Both the position numbers and the translations under genes were made by a program. 64,000 nt of DNA from Paraburkholderia silvatlantica (GTDB taxonomy: Bacteria; Pseudomonadota; Gammaproteobacteria; Burkholderiales; Burkholderiaceae). The notes under the pieces are model-generated. The model made no database searches. It was not told the origin of the DNA and saw nothing but the letters and a program-made list of their open reading frames with translations. Where the stretch lies: contig NZ_QEOL01000001.1 of NCBI RefSeq assembly GCF_003096715.1, positions 372,001 to 436,000 on the forward strand. Reading direction: 5' to 3'. Shown here in pieces: positions 52,697-61,604 of this stretch. Positions within the stretch are counted from its first letter, which is position 1. Every line of letters begins with the position of its first letter.

Positions 52697-53845
52697 TTAC
52701 TTTGCGGATGACTTCGTGACTTTCATGAGGCCATCGCGGGTGAAGCGCTCGACCTTCGCTTCGTCCAGTTCAATGCCCAGGCCCGGGCCGTTCGGCACCG
52801 TCAGCTCGAAGTTGCTGTAGTCCAGGGGGGTAGTCAGAATTTCTTCGGTGATCAGCAAGGGGCCGAACAGTTCGGTGCCCCACTGCAGGTTGGCGAAGCT
52901 CGCAAACAGGTGCGCCGACGCCACCGTGCTGAGCGCGCCTTCGAGCATCGTGCCGCCGTACAGTTCGATACCCGCGGCGTCGGCAATCGTGGCCACGCGC
53001 TGCGCCGCGAACAGTCCGCCGCTCTGTTCGATCTTGATGGCGAACACATCGGCGCCCTCGTTCTTCGCAATCTCGAAGGCGCTTTCCGGTCCCTGCAGGA
53101 TTTCGTCGGCCATCAACGCCACGGGGAACCGCCGCATGAGGCGCGCCAGCGCCGCAGGCGAAGCGACCGGCTGCTCGACCAGTTCGCAGCCGGCTTCCGC
53201 CAGCGCGGGAATCGCCCATGCCGCCTGCGTCTCGCTCCAGGCCATGTTGACGTCCACGCGCACGGCGGCACGCTCGCCCACGGCCTTCTTGATGTCGGCG
53301 ACGTGCTTGATGTCGGTCTTGAGATCCTTCGCGCCGATCTTCAGCTTGAAGATCTTGTGGCGGCGCACTTCGAGCATGGTCTCGGCTTCGGCGATGTCCT
53401 TCGATGTGTCGCCCGAAGCGAGCGTCCATGCCACCGGCAGGCGCTCGCGGCGGCGGCCGCCCAGCAGTTCGCTCACCGGCACGCCCAAGCGCTTGCCCTG
53501 CGCGTCGAGCAGCGCGGTTTCCAGCGCGCACTTGGCGAAGTGATTGACCTTCACGAGCTTGCCCAGATGCGCCATGAGCGCCTGGATTCGTGTGGCGTCC
53601 TGGCCGATCATCGCCGGGGCGAAGTAGGCATCGATCGCCAGCTTCATCGCTTCCGGGCTTTCGGGACCGTAGGCCATGCCGGCAATCGTCGTACCTTCAC
53701 CGACGCCGGTCACGCCGTCGCTGCAATACACCTTCACCAGCATCAGGGTTTGCCCGTACATCGTCGCGACGGACAGCTTGTGAGGACGAATCGTCGGCAG
53801 ATCGACGAGGCGGGTTTCGATACGTTCGATCGTGGCGGAAGTCAT
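52697..53845 (-). CDS. catB: Muconate cycloisomerase
   Basis: A 382-residue enzyme of the enolase superfamily that makes muconolactone from cis,cis-muconate, using Mn. It has the N-terminal cap (IRPHKLSVATMYGQTLMLVKV), the KLKIGAKD lysine pair motif, the metal ligands around VRVDVNMAW, LVEQPVA and LMADEILQG, and the later lysine in FAIKIEQSGG. The start MTSATIERIETRL at 53845 fits the family. ATG 53872 is also in frame. First gene of the cat-ben transcript, divergent from catR. Confidence 0.93.
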   Translation of the reverse strand: MTSATIERIETRLVDLPTIRPHKLSVATMYGQTLMLVKVYCSDGVTGVGEGTTIAGMAYGPESPEAMKLAIDAYFAPAMIGQDATRIQALMAHLGKLVKVNHFAKCALETALLDAQGKRLGVPVSELLGGRRRERLPVAWTLASGDTSKDIAEAETMLEVRRHKIFKLKIGAKDLKTDIKHVADIKKAVGERAAVRVDVNMAWSETQAAWAIPALAEAGCELVEQPVASPAALARLMRRFPVALMADEILQGPESAFEIAKNEGADVFAIKIEQSGGLFAAQRVATIADAAGIELYGGTMLEGALSTVASAHLFASFANLQWGTELFGPLLITEEILTTPLDYSNFELTVPNGPGLGIELDEAKVERFTRDGLMKVTKSSAK

Positions 53846-53925
53846 CTCGAATGCGTGAAGTGAAGAAGGCATGGTGGATTTATACCCGCCGCACATCCAC
53901 GAGATCCAATACTATTTGCGTCCAA

Positions 53926-53948
53926 TTCCATACCTTTATAATATGGAA
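53926..53948. promoter_or_regulatory. Candidate CatR binding site
   Basis: TTCCATA and TATGGAA, a perfect 7-bp inverted repeat with nine bases between, carrying a LysR-type T-N11-A core, between catR and catB. A second weaker repeat (ATATCG/CGATAT) is at 53955-53979. The inducer of CatR is usually cis,cis-muconate. Confidence 0.6.
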
Positions 53949-54037
53949 GACTCTATATCGCCCATATAAAGGCCGATATTGCGATGCATCATATTCTCAG
54001 AGTATTGATAATTGGATGCGCCATTTGGGAAACAAAC

Positions 54038-54958
54038 ATGGATCTGCGCCAGCTTCGTTACTTCGTTGCCGTTGTCCGCGAGCGCAATTTCACGCGCGCC
54101 GCTGAACAGCTTTGCATCGCTCAACCGCCGCTGAGCCGGCAGATTCAATTGCTCGAACAGGAGATCGGCGTGCCCCTTCTGATACGCAATACGCGGCCGG
54201 TGCGCACGACCGATGCGGGACGCCTCGTCTACGAGCAGGCCATGCAGATTCTTGGGCGCGTCGAACAGCTGCAGGCGAGCGCCAAACACGTGGGGCTGCA
54301 TCACCGCACCGTGTTGTCGATCGGCTTCGTCGCCTCCGTTCTGTATTCGGGACTGCCGCCGCTGATGCGCAAGCTGCGCCAGAATGCGCCGGAGCTCGAC
54401 ATCCAGATGGTCGAGCTGATGTCGGTGCAGCAGATCGAGGCGTTGAAGGAAGGCCGCATCGATATCGGCTTCGGACGCGTGCGCCACAGCGACCCCAACG
54501 TGGCCGGTATCGTCCTGCGCGAAGAGCCCCTTGCGGTGGTGGTGCCGATCGGCAGCGAGATGGCGCAGGAATCGACCCCCATCCCCATCGAGCAACTGGC
54601 CGGACAGAAACTGATTGTTTATCCCAAGGAGCCGCGCCCCAGTTTCGCCGATCAGGTATTGAACGTGTTGCACGGCGACGGCGTGCAACCGGGTGAAGTG
54701 CTGGAAGTGCGGGAAATCCAGACGGCGCTGGGTCTCGTCGCGGCCGAGTTCGGCGTATGCGTGATCCCCGCTTCCGCGCGGCAGTTGCGTCAGGACGTGC
54801 ACTACCGGCTGATCGACAGCGACCACGCGACTTCGCCGATCATTCTGAATCACCGCGTGAACGACAACTCCGTCTACGTCGATCTCGTGAAGCAACTGGT
54901 CAGGGAAATGTACGCCGAGCCCCAGACGTGGCTGCCTGCGAAGAAGCAAAAGGCTTGA
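54038..54958 (+). CDS. catR: LysR-family activator of the catechol/benzoate genes
   Basis: A 306-residue LysR protein of the CatR/BenM subgroup. N-terminus MDLRQLRYFVAVVRERNFTRAAEQLCIAQPPLSRQIQLLEQEIG is the helix-turn-helix. The effector part has LMSVQQIEALKEGRIDIGFGRV, where family members contact muconate. ATG 54038 gives the standard start. An in-frame ATG at 53984 lies in the promoter region. Divergent from catB. No second regulator for the ben genes is seen, so it may control both sets. Confidence 0.9.
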   Translation: MDLRQLRYFVAVVRERNFTRAAEQLCIAQPPLSRQIQLLEQEIGVPLLIRNTRPVRTTDAGRLVYEQAMQILGRVEQLQASAKHVGLHHRTVLSIGFVASVLYSGLPPLMRKLRQNAPELDIQMVELMSVQQIEALKEGRIDIGFGRVRHSDPNVAGIVLREEPLAVVVPIGSEMAQESTPIPIEQLAGQKLIVYPKEPRPSFADQVLNVLHGDGVQPGEVLEVREIQTALGLVAAEFGVCVIPASARQLRQDVHYRLIDSDHATSPIILNHRVNDNSVYVDLVKQLVREMYAEPQTWLPAKKQKA

Positions 54959-55052
54959 AGCGATGTGCCGCCTACCCCGGTTCGCTCAGGAATGCGCGCA
55001 CGGCGGCGCCGGTCTCGTGCGGCTTGCAGCCTGCGTGCGCTGAAGCGAACCA

Positions 55053-56378
55053 TCACTGCGCGGCGAGCCGCTCCGCCGAGAAACGCACGCCGTCGAAAAG
55101 CCGCTCGGCCACGCGCCCGGGAAAGCCTTCCGGCAGCGCCGCCGCGACCTCCTCTATCGCGCCGGGCGTGCGCGCCAGCACGCGCTCGATCAGCGGCCCC
55201 GCATCCGCCCCGTAGTGGCACAGTCGCGCGGTGGCGTCGAAATGCGCGCGCTTCACGTCGCGCATGCGATAGTGGCGCGCCTTGCCCCACACCGCCATGG
55301 CAAGCGACGCCTTGTGCCACGACCATTGATTGCCGCCGTCGCCCTCCACGGGCCAGATCGACATGACGTCATAGAGCGGCGCGAGCTGAAAGCGTCCTGC
55401 CGGCAACAGGCGGATGCTGAAATTCTTCGCGTGGCCGTCCGGTGCCGCGAGCATCCAGAAGACGATTTGCGCAACGAGAAACGTTTCGAGGTCCTCGCGC
55501 GCCTGGAGCGACTGGCGCAGGAGACCGGCAATCTCGCGCACGCCGGGACCGCCATGCGCTTCGTACTTGCGATGCGGCGGCACGCCGAGCGCCTGGCAGA
55601 AGTCCTCCTGCGGCAGGCGCAGCAGGCCACCGGTGCGCGAGCGCGTACGATCGAAGCGCTCCACGCTGAGCACCTTCTGCGCGCCGAACTGGATGATCTG
55701 CGCCTGCGAAGCGGGCAAACCGTAGGCCCTCAGCAGTGCCAGACAAAGCCATTCGTTTTCGACTGAGGTATTGAAGTCCACCTTGCGATGGCCGATCAGC
55801 CCCAGTGGCAGCTTGAGAATATGGGTAGTAGGCGTGGCGCCGCGCGGCAGCAGCCATCTGCCGCGGTGGCGCAAGAGCGCGGTCTTCTCCTGCGCGCCCG
55901 CCAGCGAAATGCGCAGGTCGTCGGTCTCGAGCGCGCCACCGGGCAGCGCGCCGGCCGTTTCGAGCAGCAGGCGCTCGATGACGGCATCGCTCAGCGCGGT
56001 GCCTTCGATGCGGTCGACGCGGCCCGGCGTTTCGTCCTCGCCCAGCAGTTGCACCGCGCCCACGCAATCGCGCCCAATGGCCTTGAGCAGGTCGAAGGCC
56101 TCGAGCGTATCGGTGCGAAAACGCGCGGCGATGCGGCGGCGGATGGGCTCGCTGTCGGGCAGGAGATTGTCGAAAAAGTGCTGCACGCGTTCGCCGCGCA
56201 ACGGCACGTCGCCGATGCCGAACGGCAGCGAGAGCGAAAGCGGCCGGCCGACGGCCGAGCGCTTCCACGCGTCGTCATAACGCAACTCGGCGTCGCCGGC
56301 GGACGTCATGACCCACGTGCCCACGCGCTCGCCGTTGGCCCAGATCGATAGCGCGCGCGAATGCGATTTGCGGCCCAT
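55053..56378 (-). CDS. hipA: HipA-like serine/threonine kinase toxin
   Basis: A 441-residue HipA-family kinase. It has the N-terminal couple domain (ALSIWANGERVGTWVM), the glycine-rich segment SLAGAQEK (about residues 158-165), the catalytic APDGHAKNFS (Asp314, Asn319) and the metal motif LYDVMS. Known HipA phosphorylates glutamyl-tRNA synthetase and gives tolerance, but targets vary. ATG 56378 has GGAG eight bases upstream and lies two bases after the hipB stop. Normal order hipB-hipA. Confidence 0.9.
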   Translation of the reverse strand: MGRKSHSRALSIWANGERVGTWVMTSAGDAELRYDDAWKRSAVGRPLSLSLPFGIGDVPLRGERVQHFFDNLLPDSEPIRRRIAARFRTDTLEAFDLLKAIGRDCVGAVQLLGEDETPGRVDRIEGTALSDAVIERLLLETAGALPGGALETDDLRISLAGAQEKTALLRHRGRWLLPRGATPTTHILKLPLGLIGHRKVDFNTSVENEWLCLALLRAYGLPASQAQIIQFGAQKVLSVERFDRTRSRTGGLLRLPQEDFCQALGVPPHRKYEAHGGPGVREIAGLLRQSLQAREDLETFLVAQIVFWMLAAPDGHAKNFSIRLLPAGRFQLAPLYDVMSIWPVEGDGGNQWSWHKASLAMAVWGKARHYRMRDVKRAHFDATARLCHYGADAGPLIERVLARTPGAIEEVAAALPEGFPGRVAERLFDGVRFSAERLAAQ

Positions 56379-56380
56379 GC

Positions 56381-56626
56381 TCACCACTCCGGCGCGCCGG
56401 CGGCCGCCTCGCGCGACTGCACGCAGAGTTCCAGCCCGTAGAGCGCGAAAAGCGCGAGCATCTGCTCGAGCGAGAGGCTGGCGGCACCCGTGGTTTCGAG
56501 TGCGGAAAGGCGCGGCTGGCCGATGCCGAGATGCGCCGCGGCCTGCGCCTGGGTCATGCCGCGCGCCTTGCGGGCCGATTGCAGAATCTCGCCAAGCCCG
56601 CCTGGCGTCTGGACGATGATCTTCAT
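56381..56626 (-). CDS. hipB: HipB-like antitoxin (Xre-type helix-turn-helix)
   Basis: An 81-residue antitoxin with a Cro/C1-type helix-turn-helix (LGEILQSARKARGMTQAQAAAHLGIGQPRLSALETTG). It neutralises HipA and represses its own promoter. The start at 56626 has a palindromic region directly upstream. The gene stops two bases before hipA, so they form one unit. Confidence 0.9.
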   Translation of the reverse strand: MKIIVQTPGGLGEILQSARKARGMTQAQAAAHLGIGQPRLSALETTGAASLSLEQMLALFALYGLELCVQSREAAAGAPEW

Positions 56627-56640
56627 GGCATATTCCTGTG

Positions 56641-56663
56641 AGGCATAAACCGATTATATGCCT
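56641..56663. promoter_or_regulatory. Candidate HipB operator
   Basis: AGGCATA and TATGCCT, perfect 7-bp arms with nine bases between, 15 bp upstream of the hipB start. Part of a larger imperfect palindrome with GTGAGG/CTGTGGGG. Confidence 0.6.
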
Positions 56664-56681
56664 GTGGGGAATATTTCGCCA

Positions 56682-56726
56682 ATATCACTCACACGAATAA
56701 ACCGGAAATATCGCTCACACGAATAA
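56682..56726. repeat. Two direct repeats upstream of hipBA
   Basis: A 19-base unit ending CTCACACGAATAA occurs at 56682-56700 and 56708-56726, with one mismatch and a 26-bp period. They lie just upstream of the hipB operator and may be extra regulator sites. Confidence 0.6.
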
Positions 56727-56776
56727 TCGCCCGGCGAACCTCCTGGATCCGGCTCGATTGCCGCGCACGGCGGCGC

Positions 56777-57922
56777 TCACGCGCGCGCCGCCTCCTGCGT
56801 CCGCTCACGCGCTCGCACGTCGAACGCGCCGCCCGTCAATGCCTGATCGCGCAGCGTCACCGGTTTCTTGCCCGGCAGCAACGGAAACACCAGTTCGGCG
56901 AAGCGGATCGCCTCTTCGAGGTGAGGATAGCCCGACAGCACGAAGCTGTCCGCACCGGCGTCCACGTATTCCTTGAGGCGCGCCGACACGGTTTGGGGGT
57001 CGCCCACGAGGGCCGTGCCCGCGCCGCCGCGCACGAGGCCCACGCCGGCCCACAGGTTCGGGCTGATCTCGAGCCTGTCGCGGCTGCCGCCATGCAACTC
57101 GGCCATGCGGCGCTGGCCCACCGAATCCATGCGCGCGTAGTTATCCTGGGCGCGGCGGATATCGTCGTCATCGAGCTTGCTGATGAGGCGCTCGGCGGCG
57201 GCCCACGCTTCGTCGCTGGTCTCGCGCACGATCACGTGCAGGCGTACGCCGAGCTTGAGCGTGCGTCCATGGCGCGCCGCCCGCGCGCGGATATCGGCGA
57301 ACTTCTGCGCGACGGCCTCTGGTGGCTCGCCCCACGTGAGATAGGCGTCCACGTGCCTGGCCGCCAGCTCGTGCGCCGCCGGCGACGAGCCGCCGAAATA
57401 CAGCGGCGGATGCGGCGTCTGAACCGGCGTGTGAAAATTCTGCGCGCCCTGCACGCGCAAATGCTTGCCCTCGAAGTCCACCGTGTGGCCGCGCAGCAGA
57501 TCGCGCCAGATCGTCAGGAATTCGTCGGCGGCTTCGTAGCGCTCGTCGTGCGCGAGGAACACGCCGTCGGCCGCGAGTTCGGTGGCGTCGCCACCCGGTA
57601 CGACGTTGAGCAGCAAACGGCCGTTCAATGCCTGGTCGAGCGTGGCCGCCTGGCGCGCCGAAGCGGTGGGACTGCCAAGCGACGTGCGCAGCGCGACGAG
57701 CAGCTTGATGCGCTGCGTGACCGGCGCAAGGCTCGCTGCCGTCACCCACGGGTCGAGGCAGCTGCTGCCGGTGGGAATCAGGAGGCCGTCGTAGCCGAGT
57801 TCTTCGGCGGTCACGGCGATCTGGCGCATATAGGCGTTGGTCGGCGCGCGGCCGAAATCGGATTTGCCAAGGTAGCGGGTGTCGCCGGAAGTCGGCAAGA
57901 ACCAGAAGATATCGAGACTCAT
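56777..57922 (-). CDS. ssuD: FMNH2-dependent alkanesulfonate monooxygenase
   Basis: A 381-residue LLM-class monooxygenase that releases sulfite from alkanesulfonates using FMNH2 from a partner reductase. The start [19 protein letters not shown] is diagnostic, with [40 protein letters not shown] (Arg loop) and [26 protein letters not shown]. It is near full length. No ssuE or transporter genes adjoin. The possible importer is at the far left of the window. Confidence 0.92.
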   Translation of the reverse strand: MSLDIFWFLPTSGDTRYLGKSDFGRAPTNAYMRQIAVTAEELGYDGLLIPTGSSCLDPWVTAASLAPVTQRIKLLVALRTSLGSPTASARQAATLDQALNGRLLLNVVPGGDATELAADGVFLAHDERYEAADEFLTIWRDLLRGHTVDFEGKHLRVQGAQNFHTPVQTPHPPLYFGGSSPAAHELAARHVDAYLTWGEPPEAVAQKFADIRARAARHGRTLKLGVRLHVIVRETSDEAWAAAERLISKLDDDDIRRAQDNYARMDSVGQRRMAELHGGSRDRLEISPNLWAGVGLVRGGAGTALVGDPQTVSARLKEYVDAGADSFVLSGYPHLEEAIRFAELVFPLLPGKKPVTLRDQALTGGAFDVRARERTQEAARA

Positions 57923-58135
57923 CAGTGATCCTGCTGCAGGTAAATGAAGGCGCGGGTGAAGACTCGAAGCGCGAATGCGCGCGGCGCAATCGCGTGACTA
58001 TCGCCGCCCGTGCGTCGAACTCAGTCGCGCCCTCATTGAAACAGTCTGCAGCGCTTTCCCCTACCAGTTAATCTGCAATTGCATATGATGTATTCGGCTA
58101 AACACCGTATTCCCTCTTTCGCGAGGACCCCAGCC

Positions 58136-58513
58136 ATGGGCACACAGACCGTCAAAATTCCCGGCCCCGATCACCCGATCACGGTCGAACCGGCGCACAC
58201 GCGCGTGGTGGTGAAAGCAGGCGGCCGCGTGGTCGCCGACACGCGCCGTGCGCTCACGCTGCGCGAGGCGAGCTATCCGGCCGTGTTCTACATACCGCGC
58301 GAGGACGCCGACATGTCGCTGCTCTCCCGCACGGAACACAAAAGCTGGTGCCCGTACAAGGGCGAGGCGTCGTACTACTCGATCACGCCAGGCGGCGCGC
58401 GAGCCGTGAACGCGATATGGAGCTACGAAATGCCGCATGAAGCGGTATCGGCAATCAAGGACCACCTTGCGTTCTACCCGGATCGCGTCGATTCGATCGA
58501 AACGGCCGACTGA
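58136..58513 (+). CDS. DUF427-domain protein
   Basis: A 125-residue protein of the DUF427 family. It has ALTLREASYPAVFYIPREDADMSLL, HKSWCPYKGEASYYSI (with the conserved cysteine and tyrosines) and IWSYEMPHEAVSAIKDHLAFYPDRVD. The start MGTQTVKIPGPDHPI at 58136 fits the family. An in-frame ATG at 58079 would add unrelated residues. Function unproven, cytoplasmic. Confidence 0.87.
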   Translation: MGTQTVKIPGPDHPITVEPAHTRVVVKAGGRVVADTRRALTLREASYPAVFYIPREDADMSLLSRTEHKSWCPYKGEASYYSITPGGARAVNAIWSYEMPHEAVSAIKDHLAFYPDRVDSIETAD

Positions 58514-58752
58514 ACGCCTCGCGCCGCCCATCGATGCGCAACACATAACGCCACACGACGCTAACCGCTCAAGATTTGTGCCGAGCCGGCCGTCATGCAT
58601 GTTGGCCCTCGGGGGAACCGATCGGCCGCCAACGATGCCGCGGCGACGCGACATCCGCTTCGCCGACGCCCACTCGGGCCCCAAGATGTGCCAGGATTCG
58701 GTTATTCGTGCGGCTAAGCCCGCCGCACCCCGCTCCCTTACATCCAACCGAC

Positions 58753-60255
58753 ATGCAACAAGGCACCCCGGCCACTGCGGCCAGTTTTGCCAACATGGGC
58801 GTCGATCTGCTCGACTTCTTCGACGTGACGCCCACTTCGCTGTGGCTCGAGGACTATAGCCAGCTGCGCGCGCTCTTCGACAGTTGGCGTGCACAAGGCG
58901 TGACGAGCCTGCGCCAGTTCCTCGAAGACGATCCGCGCCGCGTGGCCGAATGCTCGGCCTGCATCCGCGTGCTCAAGGTCAACCGCCATACGCTCGATCT
59001 TTACGGTGCGCGCGACTATGAAGAGCTCGCCGCGCATCTTCCGCAGGTGCTGCGCGACGACATGTTCCAGGCACACGTGGGCGAGCTCGAGCAGATGTGG
59101 GCCGGCCACACGACGTTCGAGAGCAAGAGCGTGAACTACACGCTGCGCGGCCGGCGCATGGACATCCTGTTGCGCGGCGTGATCCTGCCGGGCCACGAAA
59201 CCGACTGGAGCCGCGTGCTCGTGGCGATCGAAGACGTCTCGGCGCTCGAAGAAGCGCGCCATCGGGCGGCCGTGAGCGAGCAATACGCGCTCGGCGTCTT
59301 CGAACACTCGCCGGTTTCGCTGTGGGTCGAAGACTTCTCGGCCATTCGCGAACTGCTCAACGAGGTACGCGAGCAGGGCATCATCGACTTTCGCACCTTC
59401 ACCGACGTACACCCCGAATTTGTCGAGCGCTGCATGAGCGAGATTCAGGTGCTCGACGTGAATCACTACACACTGGGCATGTTTCGCGCACCGGACAAAG
59501 CCACGCTGCTCGCGCGCCTGCCCGAGGTATTCCGCGACGAAATGCGTCCGCATTTTCGCGAGCAGTTGCTCGATCTCTGGGAAGGCCGACTCTTTCAGCA
59601 GCGCGAGGTGGTGAACTACGCGCTCGACGGCAGCGAGGTCAACGTACACCTGCAGTTTTCCGTATTCCCGGGCCACGAAGCACAGTGGGACCTCGTGCTG
59701 CTCGCGCTCACCGACATCACGGCGCGCAAGAAAGCCGAAGCCTACCTCGAATTCCTCGGCAAGCACGACGTGCTCACGAAGCTCAAGAACCGCTCGTTCT
59801 ATGTGGACGAACTCAATCGTCTGCATCGTAAGGGGCCGTTCCCGGTGAGCGCGATCGTCGTGGACATGGACAACCTGAAGACGGTGAACGACCAGCTCGG
59901 CCACGCCGCGGGCGACGCGTTGCTGCGCCGCGCCGGTGAAGTGCTCGCGAAAGCGATCCAGAAACCCTGGCAGGCCGCCCGCATCGGCGGCGACGAATTC
60001 GCCGTGCTGATGCCCGGCGCCGACGTGCGCGATGCGCAAACCGTGGTGGACAGCATCACCAAACTGGTGGAGCTGAACAACCAGTTTTACGGCGGACCGA
60101 CGCTGAGTTTTTCAATGGGCTTTGCGGGCTGCGAGGAAGGCGAAAGCGTGGAAGCGATGCTGCGCGAAGCGGACGCCGCGATGTACGAGGCCAAGCGCCG
60201 CCGCAACGAAACGAGCCGCACGTCGCTGGAAGCCGACGCCGCGCGCGATGCCTGA
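58753..60255 (+). CDS. Diguanylate cyclase with two PAS-like domains
   Basis: A 500-residue signalling protein. Two tandem PAS-type sensor units (about residues 20-160 and 170-320) share LWLEDYSQLRALFDSWRAQG and LWVEDFSAIRELLNEVREQG, showing an internal duplication. The C-terminal GGDEF domain (residues 340-485) has the intact active motif GGDEF at 412-416, so it should make c-di-GMP. No RxxD inhibitory site is found before it (QAAR instead). No membrane segment is seen. ATG 58753 gives a sensible N-terminus. Ligand unknown. Confidence 0.9.
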   Translation: MQQGTPATAASFANMGVDLLDFFDVTPTSLWLEDYSQLRALFDSWRAQGVTSLRQFLEDDPRRVAECSACIRVLKVNRHTLDLYGARDYEELAAHLPQVLRDDMFQAHVGELEQMWAGHTTFESKSVNYTLRGRRMDILLRGVILPGHETDWSRVLVAIEDVSALEEARHRAAVSEQYALGVFEHSPVSLWVEDFSAIRELLNEVREQGIIDFRTFTDVHPEFVERCMSEIQVLDVNHYTLGMFRAPDKATLLARLPEVFRDEMRPHFREQLLDLWEGRLFQQREVVNYALDGSEVNVHLQFSVFPGHEAQWDLVLLALTDITARKKAEAYLEFLGKHDVLTKLKNRSFYVDELNRLHRKGPFPVSAIVVDMDNLKTVNDQLGHAAGDALLRRAGEVLAKAIQKPWQAARIGGDEFAVLMPGADVRDAQTVVDSITKLVELNNQFYGGPTLSFSMGFAGCEEGESVEAMLREADAAMYEAKRRRNETSRTSLEADAARDA

Positions 60256-60312
60256 AGCTCGATGCGCGCGCAACGCTTCGGATACCGCAAGAAAAGCAGG
60301 GAAGAAAAAGCG

Positions 60313-60334
60313 GCCGGCATGTAAGCATGCCGGC
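60313..60334 (+). terminator. Hairpin after the diguanylate cyclase gene
   Basis: GCCGGCATG and CATGCCGGC form a perfect 9-bp stem with a four-base loop, 58 bp after the stop. It lies between two convergent genes. Confidence 0.6.
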
Positions 60335-60483
60335 TTGCCGAGGGCTTTGCGCTCTCGTTTCACACACTCAGGCCAGCGGCGCGACGCCACCTGCCTGAGT
60401 GCGGGCCACCGCACTGGCGTGATGCTGCGCCGCGCGCCAGCAAGCCAGCTGCGCGCGCGTCCGCCATGGCGGCGGACCTGGCA

Positions 60484-60762
60484 TCACGACGCGTTGACGG
60501 CGTCCTTGAATGCCTTGCCAGCGGTGAACTTCACCGTCTTGGCGGCGGCAATCTGGATCTCCGCGCCCGTGGCAGGGTTGCGGCCCACACGGGCGGCACG
60601 CTGGCCAGTCGAGAACGAGCCGAAGCCGACGAGTTGCACGGAGTCACCCGAGGTGACCGCACGCGTGACGACCTCGAGAATCGCGTCGATGGCTGCGCCC
60701 GTGGCTGCCTTGGTCTCGCCCGTGCTAGCGGCGACTGCGTCAATGAGTTCCTGTTTGTTCAT
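60484..60762 (-). CDS. HU-family DNA-binding protein
   Basis: A 92-residue nucleoid protein. It shows [67 protein letters not shown] with the conserved RNP arm and [17 protein letters not shown]. It bends DNA as a dimer. Convergent with the diguanylate cyclase. The upstream DNA is AT-richer and probably carries its promoter. Confidence 0.93.
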   Translation of the reverse strand: MNKQELIDAVAASTGETKAATGAAIDAILEVVTRAVTSGDSVQLVGFGSFSTGQRAARVGRNPATGAEIQIAAAKTVKFTAGKAFKDAVNAS

Positions 60763-61604
60763 CTGCTACCTGTGTTGAGTTGAGAAAACCTGCATACCCT
60801 ACCTCACGCGGGCAAAACAGGCAAATCGCGTTGCATATGGAAACGCGCCGATCGCCCGCCCGGCACGTGCTTTGCGCCACGTGCGCATGACGGCGAAAGC
60901 CGAATCAATAGCACAACACGGGGTCAGTGTGTAGACAAAAGCGCGTTAAAAATTGGCAAAAATGCACAAAAACGACATTGCGGCGGGTTTAGGCGGGTTT
61001 ATACAGGAACGATTCGTGCAGATGACCCCTGAGGCATAACGAAAATCGGCGATATTTCCGGTTATGACCAAGCCAGAAAAAAAGCCTCGCCGGGGCAGCC
61101 GCATGCCTCCTGCCCCCTTGGGGACGCCGTCCGCGTGGTTTCCGGCAAGCCAGCCGGGCAGCTCGATTGGGTCGATTGGGTCGCGACGCAGCTTCGGAGC
61201 CGTCTTCCAGAGTAAGGATGGCGGCCGGCCAAATCGCCTGCCTGCCTGTCTTTCAATTGCGCAACGTAAGGCGGCGTGTACGCCTTTGGCCTTTGGTACC
61301 GTCTGCGCAAAAAGGAAACCGCACGGTCGGGCAATGGATTGATCAGTGATGCTGATTACCTGCCGACCCGCCGCGTTCGATCGCGACAGCCAGGCTCACG
61401 TGAAAAACCATAGCGCTCGCGCGGGCGCATCGGCAAGATTGGCGCAGCGAAAGCGGCAGAGTGCCGGCAACTGGAAGCTGTCGCTAGCCCTGCCATCGGC
61501 TACGCGCAAGCAGCAAAACAGCCCCCCAGAATCAGGAAGATTAAAAGCGCCCCGCTCGGAGCAAGGGCGGCGCCAGGTTCGACCAGGCGATGGACAGACA
61601 GCGG
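60763..61604. other. Long region without a supported gene
   Basis: About 840 bp. The first 250 bp hold the HU promoter side. A tandem 10-bp repeat GGCGGGTTTA is at 60982-61001. A 15-base match to the hipBA upstream region is at 61049-61063. The frames from 61064 (MTKPEKKPRRGSR) and 61346 give no recognisable protein, so I do not call them. Confidence 0.45.

Noticed and set aside
58738..60039. Minus-strand frame opposite the diguanylate cyclase
   Set aside because: Antisense shadow. The plus-strand GGDEF gene is unambiguous.
61064..61342. Plus-strand frame MTKPEKKPRRGSR
   Set aside because: Serine/proline/arginine-rich without family likeness or ribosome-binding site. Left as unassigned DNA.
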